Assembly (NCBI GenBank): GCA_002862805.1 | Contig: PKEA01000035.1 | Location: 1 to 32,928 of the forward strand | Length of the DNA stretch: 32,928 bases | Direction: 5' to 3' | Source: Flavobacteriaceae bacterium | GTDB taxonomy: Bacteria > Bacteroidota > Bacteroidia > Flavobacteriales > Flavobacteriaceae | Made by a program: the position numbers and the translations under genes | Notes under the pieces: model-generated | Told to the model about the DNA's origin: nothing | The model's database searches: none | Seen by the model: the letters and a program-made list of their open reading frames with translations, nothing else | Shown: piece by piece, positions 17,026 to 26,842 of the stretch | Layout: each line of letters opens with the position of its first letter | Numbering within the stretch: position 1 is the first letter of the stretch

Positions 17026-18504
17026 CTATTTTATGAACTCTACAACTAAATTACAACCAGATAATAAATTTGTATTTGAATCAGCTAGTGAAGAGTAAAC
17101 CGAAACTGCCTGATATGCATTTAAATTAACCAATTTTACCATTGAAACAGTTCTTGTATCTCCATTAGTAAGTGTTGCATAAGTTCTTGTTCCAGGAATT
17201 TCCGTTCCATAATTAGTTAAGTAGAATTCAGGATTTATAGCAGTACCACCAGAAGTTTTCTTAATTGAAATTGTGTAAGAAACCCTATATAAACCTGTAG
17301 TTTTAACTTGAATATTTGGTGTACTCATACTGTTCATCTCATAATTTGCCCCTGTTGAATTAAAAGGTATTGCTCCAGATGTAAGAGCTGTACTAGAATT
17401 TCTATAAAGTTCTCCATAAGATTTTGTTGTATTACTATCTGCCCAACTTGCTTTACCATTAGCATCTGAAGTTAAAACTTTACCTACGCCTTGCGTTCCA
17501 TCTACAATTTTTATAGAACCTGCAATATGCAATCTTTCGTCTGGAGTGTTTGTTCCAATTCCAACTTTATTATTGCTATTTGAAGAATTTCCTAATATAA
17601 TTGAATTTGATTGTGTAGCAGTTGCTTGATAACCAATTGCAGTTGCATTTTGTCCTGAAGCAGTTGATTCTGTTCCTAAAGCAGTTGATTGTTGTCCGGT
17701 AGCAGTTGAATTGTTACCAACAGCTAGAGCATTATTGTTTGTAGAATTTGCCCCTGTACCAATACTAAATGATAAATAACCAGAAGACTTTGCGTCATTA
17801 CCTATAGAAACATTACTATTATTAGTTGATGAAGCCTGGAAACCTAAAGCCATTGATTGATATCCAGAAGACTTTGAATCTTTTCCAATAGAAACAGTAC
17901 TATTATTACTTGCTAATGCATTATAGCCTAATGCAACCGATTGATAACCAGAAGAGTTAGCTGAATAACCTAGTGCAATAGCCTCATTACTTGTTAATGC
18001 AGAAGCATTACGACCTATTGCAATTGAACTATTATCATTTGCAACTGCACCTTGTCCTAATGAAATTCCTCCATTTGGATGAAATTTGCCAACTTGAATA
18101 TTATTAACTTTAAATACTAAAGAATTAAAATTATTTGTACCTAAATATTCATTTCCCGTAGATAATGTATTTCCAGTTAAATTCCAGCTATTTGATGAAT
18201 CAAACGAAGGAGCATTTTCTTTAAATGCTTTCCAATATGTATCCCAATAATAAAAACCAGGAGTTACATCTGAAACACTTGAGGTATTATAAACTAATAA
18301 ACTCGTCGCTGGATTTGCAATTGTAACAACATCAGTAGTTGATCTTAGACTAACTCTTGGTATTAATAAACCAGCATTTGCGCTTTTTATATCTAGTATT
18401 GAAGAAGCATCAGGGCTTGTTGTACCAATACCAACTTGTGAGTACAATGAAGCAAAACTAAAAGCTACAATAACCGTAAATATATTTTTCTTTTTTAAAT
18501 ACAT
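17026..18504 (-). CDS. Surface protein with YadA-type head repeats and C1q/TNF-like C-terminus
   Basis: 492 residues. A signal peptide (1-22, 'VIVAFSFASLYSQ') is followed by 'VGIGTTSPDASSILDI', a motif common in Flavobacteriaceae surface proteins. Residues ~147-306 contain about eleven 14-residue units of the form SxAxGxxAxAxG ('SIAIGRNASA', 'SVALGYNALA', 'ATAIGYQATA'), the left-handed beta-roll head of trimeric adhesins such as YadA. A tail-fibre-like link 'VGIGTNTPDERLHIAGSI' comes next, and residues ~362-492 ('GAIPFNST', 'IQVKTTGLYRVSYTISI', final 'NLVVEFIK') look like a C1q/TNF-type jelly roll. All these parts favour trimers. There is no YadA membrane anchor barrel and no T9SS tail, so how it is exported or held is unclear. 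Stand-alone gene. Confidence 0.8.
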   Translation of the reverse strand: MYLKKKNIFTVIVAFSFASLYSQVGIGTTSPDASSILDIKSANAGLLIPRVSLRSTTDVVTIANPATSLLVYNTSSVSDVTPGFYYWDTYWKAFKENAPSFDSSNSWNLTGNTLSTGNEYLGTNNFNSLVFKVNNIQVGKFHPNGGISLGQGAVANDNSSIAIGRNASALTSNEAIALGYSANSSGYQSVALGYNALASNNSTVSIGKDSKSSGYQSMALGFQASSTNNSNVSIGNDAKSSGYLSFSIGTGANSTNNNALAVGNNSTATGQQSTALGTESTASGQNATAIGYQATATQSNSIILGNSSNSNNKVGIGTNTPDERLHIAGSIKIVDGTQGVGKVLTSDANGKASWADSNTTKSYGELYRNSSTALTSGAIPFNSTGANYEMNSMSTPNIQVKTTGLYRVSYTISIKKTSGGTAINPEFYLTNYGTEIPGTRTYATLTNGDTRTVSMVKLVNLNAYQAVSVYSSLADSNTNLLSGCNLVVEFIK

Positions 18505-18517
18505 TTTTCTTTTTTTG

Positions 18518-18525
18518 CAAAATTA
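18518..18525 (-). promoter_or_regulatory. Possible -7 box (TAATTTTG) of the YadA-head gene
   Basis: Fits TAnnTTTG on the minus strand but lies only 13 bases before the ATG, implying a very short leader, and has no clear -33 box. Weak. The remainder of 18526-18710 is AT-rich with a small TTAAC/GTTAA dyad and nothing else I can name. Confidence 0.3.
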
Positions 18526-18710
18526 AGAACTATTACAGAAAAAATGTATAGTGTGTTGTTTTTATGCTTTTTTTAACTTTAGTTAATAGCTTTTTAAAAA
18601 ACAAAAAAGTGAAATTAATAATAAAATATAATCATAAAGTTAAATTTAAATGTTATTTTTTTATGTACTACATAGAAAATTTAAATAAATAACTAGAATT
18701 AAATAAAAAT

Positions 18711-18738
18711 AAAAAATCCCACCTAAGTGAGATTTTTT
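18711..18738 (-). terminator. Terminator after lpdA
   Basis: Stem AAAAAATC-C-CAC (18711-18722) with GTG-A-GATTTTTT (18727-18738), one C/A mismatch, loop CTAA; on the minus strand a T run follows. It lies 20 bases past the lpdA stop. Confidence 0.75.
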
Positions 18739-18758
18739 TTATACTATTTATCAAGTTT

Positions 18759-20162
18759 TTATACGTGTAAAGCTCTATTATCGGTTGCTGCTAAAGCCGC
18801 TTCTTTAATTGCTTCTGCAAACGTAGGGTGTGCGTGTGACATTCTTGAAATATCTTCAGCGCTAGCTCTAAATTCCATTGCTACGACAGCTTCTGCAATT
18901 AAATCGGCACAACGAGCACCAATCATATGCACTCCTAAAACTTCATCAGTCTTAGCATCTGCTAATATTTTTACAAAACCATCAATATCTCCACCTGCTC
19001 TTGCTCTACCTAAAGCTTTGAAAGGGAAACTTCCTGCTTTATATGCAACACCCGATTCTTTTAATTGCTCTTCTGTTTGCCCTACTGCAGCAACTTCTGG
19101 CCAAGTATACACAACACCTGGAATTAAATTATAATCGATATGAGGTTTTTGTCCAGCTATAATTTCAGCAACCATTGCTCCTTCTTCCTCCGCTTTGTGT
19201 GCTAACATCGCTCCACGAACAACATCTCCAATTGCATAAATATTTGGAATATTTGTTTGTAAATGATCGTTAACTTCAACCATTCCTCTATCAGTAATTT
19301 TAACTCCAGCTTTATCAGCATTTAATCCTGCAGTATAAGGACGACGACCAACAGAAACTAAAGCATAATCACCTTCTAAAGTAACTAACTCACCTTTTTT
19401 ATCTTCTGCCTGAACAGTTACTGTGTTTCCTTTTCTTTCTACAGATTGTACTTTATGAGAAACATAGAATTTCATTCCTTGTTTCTTCAATACTTTTGTT
19501 AATTCTTTAGATAATGAACTATCCATTCCTGGAATAATTCTATCCATATATTCTACTACAGAAACTTGTGCTCCTAAACGTAAATAAACTTGTCCAAGTT
19601 CAATACCAATAACTCCGCCACCAATAATTACTAAATGCTTAGGAATTTCTGGTAATTTTAATGCTTCAGTAGAGGTAATTACTCTTTCTTTATCTAAAGT
19701 TATAAAAGGTAAATTAGAAGGTTTTGAACCTGTAGCAATAATGATGTTTTTAGATTCAATAATTTCAGATGAACCATCCTTTTTTGTTACTTTAACAGAA
19801 GTAGCACTTTCGAAAGAACCAACACCTTCAAAAACAGTAATTTTATTTTTATCCATTAAATATTTAACACCACCCGAAGTTTGTTCAACTACTGCTTGTT
19901 TTCTATCAATCATTTTTTGAAGGTTCACTTTTACATCACCAGAAACTTCAATTCCGTGATCTGCAAAATGTTTCATTTCATCATAATGGTGAGAAGAAGC
20001 TAACATAGCTTTTGAAGGAATACATCCAACATTTAGACATGTTCCACCTAAAGTGGAATATTTTTCAATAATGGCAGTTTTTAATCCTAATTGTGCACAA
20101 CGAATAGCTGAAACATATCCACCAGGACCAGAACCTATAATAGTAACATCAAATTGACTCAT
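18759..20162 (-). CDS. lpdA: Dihydrolipoyl dehydrogenase (E3)
   Basis: 467 residues, full length. It has FAD-binding 'IIGSGPGGY' at the N-terminus, the redox-active disulfide in 'GGTCLNVGCIPSKA' (Cys42, Cys47), the NAD-binding 'VIIGGGVIGIELG', the second FAD contact 'IPNIYAIGDVV' and the active-site His-Glu in 'HAHPTFAEA'. It reoxidises the lipoyl groups of pyruvate, 2-oxoglutarate and branched-chain dehydrogenase complexes and the glycine cleavage H protein, making NADH. The other complex subunits are not nearby, so it is a shared stand-alone E3. A perfect palindrome lies over its promoter. Confidence 0.96.
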   Translation of the reverse strand: MSQFDVTIIGSGPGGYVSAIRCAQLGLKTAIIEKYSTLGGTCLNVGCIPSKAMLASSHHYDEMKHFADHGIEVSGDVKVNLQKMIDRKQAVVEQTSGGVKYLMDKNKITVFEGVGSFESATSVKVTKKDGSSEIIESKNIIIATGSKPSNLPFITLDKERVITSTEALKLPEIPKHLVIIGGGVIGIELGQVYLRLGAQVSVVEYMDRIIPGMDSSLSKELTKVLKKQGMKFYVSHKVQSVERKGNTVTVQAEDKKGELVTLEGDYALVSVGRRPYTAGLNADKAGVKITDRGMVEVNDHLQTNIPNIYAIGDVVRGAMLAHKAEEEGAMVAEIIAGQKPHIDYNLIPGVVYTWPEVAAVGQTEEQLKESGVAYKAGSFPFKALGRARAGGDIDGFVKILADAKTDEVLGVHMIGARCADLIAEAVVAMEFRASAEDISRMSHAHPTFAEAIKEAALAATDNRALHV

Positions 20163-20183
20163 AATATATATTTTGTGTGTTTA

Positions 20184-20202
20184 TTTTGCAGTTGCAAAAA
20201 TA
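20184..20202 (-). promoter_or_regulatory. lpdA -7 box and overlapping palindrome
   Basis: On the minus strand TATTTTTG (20202 to 20195) fits TAnnTTTG and lies 32 bases before the ATG. The perfect dyad TTTTGCA-GT-TGCAAAA (20184-20199) overlaps it and covers the expected start of transcription, the position of a repressor site. Confidence 0.45.
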
Positions 20203-20252
20203 ATGATTTTTGTTTAAACGAATTAGTAATATTTGTAAAAAAACAATTTGTA

Positions 20253-20714
20253 CTAACTTAATTTAAATGCTGTTGAATTTTTCACTTCACCTATCATAAA
20301 AGTACTGTGTGTACTGCCTATGTCTTTAATAGTTGTTAATTTAGTCACCATAAATTCTCTGTAAGCTTCCATGTCTTCTACAAAGATTTTTAAAATATAG
20401 TCATAATCACCACTAACATGAAAACATTCTAAAACTTCATCTAACTTCATTATTTGCTTTTCAAAATGCTTGATTAAGTCAATATTGTGTTGCGAAAGCT
20501 TAACATGACAAAAAACAACAAAGTTTTTACTTACCTTTGACCTATCCAATAAAGCAATGTAATTTTTAATAACACCTTCTCGTTCTAATTTTTTCACCCT
20601 TTCATATACTGCTGTAACAGAAAGATTTAACTTATCAGAAAGTTCTTTTGTGGTTTTTTTAGTATCCTTTTGAAGCATTTCCAAAAGTTTCTTATCAATT
20701 GCATCTAATTTCAT
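20253..20714 (-). CDS. Lrp/AsnC family transcriptional regulator
   Basis: 153 residues from the ATG at 20714; a TTG 36 bases earlier overlaps the likely -7 box. The N-terminal helix-turn-helix 'KLDAIDKKLLEMLQKD...TTKELSDKLNLSVTAVYERVKKLEREGVI' is followed by the RAM ligand domain ('VFCHVKLSQHN', 'EVLECFHVSGDYDYILKIFVED', 'IGSTHSTFMIGEVK'). Such proteins form octamers that sense amino acids. It is divergent from a Cys/Met-metabolism lyase gene with 168 bases between the starts, which makes that gene and its transporter neighbour the likely targets (inference). Confidence 0.92.
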   Translation of the reverse strand: MKLDAIDKKLLEMLQKDTKKTTKELSDKLNLSVTAVYERVKKLEREGVIKNYIALLDRSKVSKNFVVFCHVKLSQHNIDLIKHFEKQIMKLDEVLECFHVSGDYDYILKIFVEDMEAYREFMVTKLTTIKDIGSTHSTFMIGEVKNSTAFKLS

Positions 20715-20738
20715 CTTGCAAATTTTTTTATTGAAGAT

Positions 20739-20746
20739 CAAATTTA
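20739..20746 (-). promoter_or_regulatory. -7 box (TAAATTTG) of the Lrp gene
   Basis: Fits TAnnTTTG on the minus strand, 24 bases before the ATG at 20714; TTTG upstream is too close (14 bases) to be a standard -33. Confidence 0.4.
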
Positions 20747-20817
20747 ACAAATTACACAGACAAAAAAACTATTTTTATAATTTAATTTAGTTTTAAAAAC
20801 TATAATACACAAATAAG

Positions 20818-20849
20818 ATTGAAACTTAATTTAAATTTATTGATATTTG
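20818..20849 (+). promoter_or_regulatory. Possible promoter of the Cys/Met lyase gene
   Basis: ATTG (20818-20821), 20 bases, GATATTTG (20842-20849); spacing is right but both boxes deviate by one base from TTTG / TAnnTTTG. Confidence 0.35.
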
Positions 20850-20882
20850 ATGTAATTTAAACATTAAATAACACAACTTATT

Positions 20883-22085
20883 ATGAGTAAATTCAATCCA
20901 GCTGACAATATCCAAGATTTACAATACTTTGGTGAATTTGGGGGAGTTAACCCTTCTATTTCAGATTCTTCAACTTACACATTTCTTTCTGCAAAAACAA
21001 TGTTTGACACATTTGAAGGTAATGCAGAAGGTTGTTATTTATATTCACGTCATTCTTCACCAAGTAATTTATATTTAGATAAAGCACTTGCTGCAATGGA
21101 AGGAACAGAATCTGCAAATGTTGCCGCTTCAGGAATGGGAGCTATTACTCCTACTCTATTACAATTATGTGGAAATGGTGATCATATTGTTTCTAGTAGA
21201 ACTATTTATGGAGGAACTTATGCTTTCTTGAAGAATTTTGCACCAAGAATGGGAGTTAAAACTACTTTTGTTGATATTACAAAGTTAGATATTGTTGAAG
21301 CTGCTATTACTCCTAACACTAAAGTTTTATATTGTGAAACTGTAAGTAATCCTCTTTTAGAAGTTGCTGATATCTCTAACCTTTCTAAAATTGCAAAAAA
21401 ACACAATTTAAAATTAGTTGTGGATAACACATTTTCTCCATTATCAGTTTCTCCAATTAAATTAGGTGCAGATATCGTAATTCATTCCCTTACAAAATAC
21501 ATTAACGGAAGTAGTGATACTGTTGGTGGTGTAGTTTGTGCTTCTCAAGAATTTATAAACGATTTAAAAAATGTAAATTCAGGGGCAAGTATGTTATTAG
21601 GACCGACTATGGACAGTATGCGTTCAGCCTCAGTAATGAAAAATTTAAGAACACTACATTTACGTATTAAACAACACAGTAATAATGCAGCTTATTTAGC
21701 TGAAAAATTTGAAAAAGACGGCCTTAAAACAGTTTATCCTGGTTTAAAAAGTCATCCAAGTCATCAATTATATAAAAACATGATTAATCCAGAGTATGGT
21801 TTTGGAGGAATGATGACAATTGATGTAGGTTCGTTAGACAAAGCAAATGCATTAATGGAATTAATGCAAGAACGTAATTTAGGATACTTAGCAGTAAGCT
21901 TAGGTTTTTATAAAACATTGTTTAGTGCGCCAGGATCATCTACGTCATCTGAAATTCCAATGGAAGAACAAGCCGAAATGGGATTAACAGATGGTTTAAT
22001 TCGTTTTTCAATTGGTTTAGATAATGATATTGAAAGAACCTATCAAATGATGAATCAATGCATGAAAGAATTAAATATTCTTTAA
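20883..22085 (+). CDS. Cys/Met metabolism PLP enzyme (methionine gamma-lyase-like)
   Basis: 400 residues. Fold-I gamma-family motifs are complete: 'YSRHSSPSNLYLDKALAAMEG', 'SGMGAITPTLLQL', 'TIYGGTYAFL', 'VVDNTFSPLSVSPIKLGAD' (Asp181) and the PLP lysine Lys205 in 'HSLTKYINGSSDTVGG'. The overall sequence is closest in my reading to methionine gamma-lyase, which cleaves methionine to methanethiol, ammonia and 2-oxobutanoate. However the cysteine typical of that enzyme after 'YG' (Cys116 in Pseudomonas putida) is Gly111 here, so cystathionine, homocysteine or cysteine could be the substrate. It lies opposite an Lrp/AsnC gene and 83 bases before an NhaC-family transporter, with a terminator in between. 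Confidence 0.85.
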   Translation: MSKFNPADNIQDLQYFGEFGGVNPSISDSSTYTFLSAKTMFDTFEGNAEGCYLYSRHSSPSNLYLDKALAAMEGTESANVAASGMGAITPTLLQLCGNGDHIVSSRTIYGGTYAFLKNFAPRMGVKTTFVDITKLDIVEAAITPNTKVLYCETVSNPLLEVADISNLSKIAKKHNLKLVVDNTFSPLSVSPIKLGADIVIHSLTKYINGSSDTVGGVVCASQEFINDLKNVNSGASMLLGPTMDSMRSASVMKNLRTLHLRIKQHSNNAAYLAEKFEKDGLKTVYPGLKSHPSHQLYKNMINPEYGFGGMMTIDVGSLDKANALMELMQERNLGYLAVSLGFYKTLFSAPGSSTSSEIPMEEQAEMGLTDGLIRFSIGLDNDIERTYQMMNQCMKELNIL

Positions 22086-22101
22086 TAAATAGTATAGTTA
22101 T

Positions 22102-22139
22102 AAAGTCCGTTTAAGAAATTCTTAAGCGGATTTTTTTTT
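22102..22139 (+). terminator. Terminator after the Cys/Met lyase gene
   Basis: Stem TCCGTTTAAG (22106-22115) with CTTAAGCGGA (22121-22130; one G-T pair), 5-base loop and nine T residues. Confidence 0.9.
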
Positions 22140-22168
22140 CTATATTGCATCTTCAAAAAAAAAAATAA

Positions 22169-23626
22169 ATGGATACTAAAATAAATTCAAATAAAGAGTT
22201 AAATATTTGGGAAGCATTAATTCCTGTTTTCGCGTTAATAACAATGTTAGGCTACAATGTTTACATCTTTGGCGACAGTGCGCTGGGCGGAAGTAACCAG
22301 TTCATTTTATTACTTGGCGCTGCTGTTGCTGCAATTATTGGCTTTTTTAACAAAGTTTCTTTTCAGAAAATGATGGATGAAGTCGCAGAAAATATTAAGT
22401 CTACAACTGGTGCAATTTTAATACTACTAATGGTAGGTGCACTTGCTGGTACCTGGTTAATTAGTGGTATAATTCCTTCTATGATTTATTACGGTTTACA
22501 AATTTTGAGTCCTGCAGTATTCTTACCAGCGACTTTAATTATTTGTGCAGTAATTTCAATTGCAACAGGTAGTTCTTGGACTACTTCAGCAACTGTTGGT
22601 ATTGCATTAATTGGAATTGGAGGAGCCCTAGGATTTCCTCTTGGTATGGTAGCTGGTGCTGTAATATCAGGAGCTTATTTTGGAGATAAATTATCACCTA
22701 TGTCTGACACAACAAATTTAGCCCCCGCAATGGCTGGTACTGATTTGTTTACTCATATCAAATATATGGCTCTAACAACAACTCCTACTTTTATTATTTC
22801 ATTTATATTATTTATCATTTTAGGTTTAACTGTTGAAACTAAAGGTATAGCAGATTCTTCGAGCTTACTTATAGATATTGAAAAATCATTCAATATAACA
22901 CCTTGGTTATTTTTAGTACCTATAATAGTTATAGGAATGATTGTTAAAAAAACAGAACCTTTAGTTGCTTTACTGATAGGAACTTTATTAGCTGGTATTT
23001 TTGCAATTATTTTTCAACCTGAAATTGTACTAATGCTATCAGGTGGTAAAAGTTTAAATTTTGCAAATGCGTACAAAGGAGTTTTAAATGCCATTACAAT
23101 AGATTCAGTAATACCAACTGAAAATGAAACTCTAAAAGAATTATTCAAATCTGGAGGAATGCAAAAAATGCTGGGTACAATTTGGTTAATTCTTTGTGCA
23201 ATGGTTTTTGGAGGAATTATGGATGCAATTGGCGCATTGGCAAGGATTAGTCAAACTTTATTAAAAATGGCGAAATCAGTATTTGGTTTATTTGCAGCAA
23301 CTGTAGGTAGCTGTCTAGCCTTAAATATTACTGCTTCTGATCAATATTTAGCAATTGTAGTTCCTGGAAAAATGTTTGCTAAAGCATATAAAGATAAAGG
23401 ACTTGCCCCTGAAAATTTAAGTAGAACTTTAGAAGACTCAGGAACTGTAACATCAGTATTAATTCCATGGAATACTTGTGGTGCCTACCAATCAGGAACA
23501 TTAGGTGTAGAAACTTTTGACTACCTACCTTATGCTTTCTTTAATTTATTGAGCCCTTTTATGACATTAATTTTTGCAGCATTTAATATTAAAATAAAAC
23601 AATTAGTTTCAGGTATTGAAAATTAA
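22169..23626 (+). CDS. NhaC-family sodium-coupled transporter
   Basis: 485 residues with about 11-12 hydrophobic helices. 'GSSWTTSATVGIALIGIG', 'GAYFGDKLSPMSDTTNLAPA' and 'GSCLALNITASDQYLAIVVPGKMF' are NhaC/COG1757 signatures. The family contains Na+/H+ antiporters, the malate/lactate antiporter and a group (MetT) proposed to import methionine. Placement directly after a methionine-lyase-like gene and near an Lrp regulator makes an amino-acid or keto-acid substrate plausible, but simple Na+/H+ exchange cannot be excluded. It probably has its own promoter since a strong terminator precedes it. Confidence 0.88.
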   Translation: MDTKINSNKELNIWEALIPVFALITMLGYNVYIFGDSALGGSNQFILLLGAAVAAIIGFFNKVSFQKMMDEVAENIKSTTGAILILLMVGALAGTWLISGIIPSMIYYGLQILSPAVFLPATLIICAVISIATGSSWTTSATVGIALIGIGGALGFPLGMVAGAVISGAYFGDKLSPMSDTTNLAPAMAGTDLFTHIKYMALTTTPTFIISFILFIILGLTVETKGIADSSSLLIDIEKSFNITPWLFLVPIIVIGMIVKKTEPLVALLIGTLLAGIFAIIFQPEIVLMLSGGKSLNFANAYKGVLNAITIDSVIPTENETLKELFKSGGMQKMLGTIWLILCAMVFGGIMDAIGALARISQTLLKMAKSVFGLFAATVGSCLALNITASDQYLAIVVPGKMFAKAYKDKGLAPENLSRTLEDSGTVTSVLIPWNTCGAYQSGTLGVETFDYLPYAFFNLLSPFMTLIFAAFNIKIKQLVSGIEN

Positions 23627-23631
23627 AAAAT

Positions 23632-23648
23632 AATAGATAATATCTATT
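23632..23648. promoter_or_regulatory. OxyR-type operator upstream of katG
   Basis: AATAGAT-AAT-ATCTATT is a perfect 7-base-arm palindrome. Its inner 15 bases (23633-23647) fit every fixed position of the OxyR half-site ATAGnTnnnAnCTAT. It is centred on 23640, 60 bases before the katG -7 box at 23700. The second half-site seven bases further on is poor. Confidence 0.6.
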
Positions 23649-23662
23649 TCAAAATAAAAATT

Positions 23663-23697
23663 AACCATTACTTAAATTAAGTAGTGGTTTTTTTTAT
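23663..23697 (+). terminator. Terminator after the NhaC-family gene
   Basis: Twelve-pair stem AACCATTACTTA (23663-23674) with TAAGTAGTGGTT (23678-23689; one G-T pair), 3-base loop, then a T run. It sits between the OxyR-like site and the katG -7 box. Confidence 0.85.
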
Positions 23698-23699
23698 TG

Positions 23700-23707
23700 T
23701 ATTTTTG
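23700..23707 (+). promoter_or_regulatory. katG -7 box (TATTTTTG)
   Basis: Fits TAnnTTTG and lies 38 bases before the katG ATG. There is no good TTTG at -33, as expected for a promoter that needs an activator. Confidence 0.5.
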
Positions 23708-23742
23708 TATAACAATAAATTGATAATCAACAAAATACATAA

Positions 23743-25923
<2,181 letters not shown>

Positions 25924-25957
25924 ATTAAAATGAATATTTTTAAACTCATAATAATTG

Positions 25958-25989
25958 ATAAGAACTTCTCATAAATGAGGAGTTCTTAT
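25958..25989 (+). terminator. Hairpin after katG
   Basis: Fourteen-pair stem (25958-25971 with 25976-25989, one G-T pair), loop TAAA; only a short T-rich tail follows, so termination strength is uncertain. Confidence 0.6.
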
Positions 25990-26004
25990 TATTTAAAAAC
26001 TAAT

Positions 26005-26019
26005 ATAGATAAAAACTAT
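26005..26019. promoter_or_regulatory. OxyR-type operator upstream of the peroxiredoxin gene
   Basis: ATAGATAAAAACTAT fits all fixed positions of the OxyR half-site ATAGnTnnnAnCTAT. Its centre (26012) is 60 bases before the -7 box at 26072, the same distance as at katG. Confidence 0.6.
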
Positions 26020-26040
26020 TCTAGTATGATTAAATATGAT

Positions 26041-26067
26041 TAATATCATTTTAAAATTGTGATATTA
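26041..26067. promoter_or_regulatory. Dyad TAATATCA-N11-TGATATTA before the peroxiredoxin -7 box
   Basis: Perfect 8-base inverted repeat covering the -33 position. Two direct copies of TATGATTAA (26025-26033 and 26035-26043, 10 bases apart) run into its left arm. It could be a second regulator site or the second OxyR contact. Confidence 0.4.
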
Positions 26068-26071
26068 AGCA

Positions 26072-26079
26072 TAAATTTG
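26072..26079 (+). promoter_or_regulatory. Peroxiredoxin gene -7 box (TAAATTTG)
   Basis: Fits TAnnTTTG, 37 bases before the ATG at 26117; no good -33 box. Confidence 0.55.
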
Positions 26080-26116
26080 CATTAGAAAATTAATAAACAA
26101 TTAAAAATAAAATACA

Positions 26117-26752
26117 ATGGCATTAGTAGGAAAAAAATTCCCAAACATTACAGTTGACGCAATCTCTTCAATGGGAGATAATTTAAGAATTAACGTTTTA
26201 GAAGAAGCTGTTAAAAATAAGAAAAAAGTACTTTTATTCTGGTATCCAAAAGATTTTACATTTGTTTGCCCTACAGAATTACATGCTTTTCAAGCAGCTT
26301 TAGGAGAATTTGAAAAAAGAAATACTATGGTAATAGGTGCTTCTTGTGACACAAACGAAGTTCACTTTGCTTGGTTAAATACTGCAAAAGACAATGGTGG
26401 AATTGAAGGAGTAACTTATCCTTTATTAGCAGACACAACTCGCAACTTATCATCTGCTTTAGATATTTTAGATGTTGATGTTGATTTTGACGAAGATTAT
26501 GAAGATGAATTATTAGTTGGATCAAACGTTACTTTTAGAGCAACTTATTTAATTGACGAAGATGGAAAAATTTTCCACGAAAGTGTAAATGATATGCCGT
26601 TAGGTAGAAATGTAAACGAATATTTACGTTTAGTGGATGCTTATACACATGTTCAAACAAAAGGAGAAGTTTGTCCAGCAAACTGGGAAGAAGGAAAAGA
26701 TGCAATGGGAGCAGATAGAAATAGTACTGCTGCTTATTTAGCTTCTCACTAA
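26117..26752 (+). CDS. 2-Cys peroxiredoxin (AhpC/Prx1 type)
   Basis: 211 residues. The peroxidatic cysteine is Cys51 in 'FWYPKDFTFVCPTEL' and the resolving cysteine is Cys186 in 'GEVCPANWEEGK', so it is a typical 2-Cys enzyme. 'GASCDTNEVHFAWLNT' and 'GRNVNEYLRLVDAYTHVQ' are conserved family segments. It reduces hydrogen peroxide and organic peroxides and is recycled by thioredoxin or AhpF. No ahpF is present, but a thioredoxin-like gene starts 90 bases downstream. An acidic insert ('DVDVDFDEDYEDELLVG') is a local variation. Regulation by an OxyR-type activator is suggested by the upstream site. Confidence 0.95.
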   Translation: MALVGKKFPNITVDAISSMGDNLRINVLEEAVKNKKKVLLFWYPKDFTFVCPTELHAFQAALGEFEKRNTMVIGASCDTNEVHFAWLNTAKDNGGIEGVTYPLLADTTRNLSSALDILDVDVDFDEDYEDELLVGSNVTFRATYLIDEDGKIFHESVNDMPLGRNVNEYLRLVDAYTHVQTKGEVCPANWEEGKDAMGADRNSTAAYLASH

Positions 26753-26778
26753 TCAATAACAAAAAACAAGTTCAAGTT

Positions 26779-26816
26779 CAATGGCAATTATAAATTTAAA
26801 ATTGCCATTGATTTTT
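26779..26816 (+). terminator. Terminator after the peroxiredoxin gene
   Basis: Perfect 10-pair stem CAATGGCAAT (26779-26788) with ATTGCCATTG (26801-26810), 12-base loop, then ATTTTT. Partial read-through into the thioredoxin gene is possible. Confidence 0.75.
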
Positions 26817-26842
26817 GATTTTGAAATTGAAATTTTAAAACT

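Noticed and set aside
17590..18060. Regularly repeated DNA that could suggest a CRISPR or satellite array
   Set aside because: The repeats are 42-base coding units that translate to YadA-head motifs; there are no unique spacers between constant repeats.
22141..22148. TATATTGC before the NhaC-family gene (also at 27560-27567 before the lipase gene) as a variant -7 box
   Set aside because: Both lie about 30 bases before the start codon, which is suggestive, but they lack the TTTG ending and a -33 box; two cases are too few.
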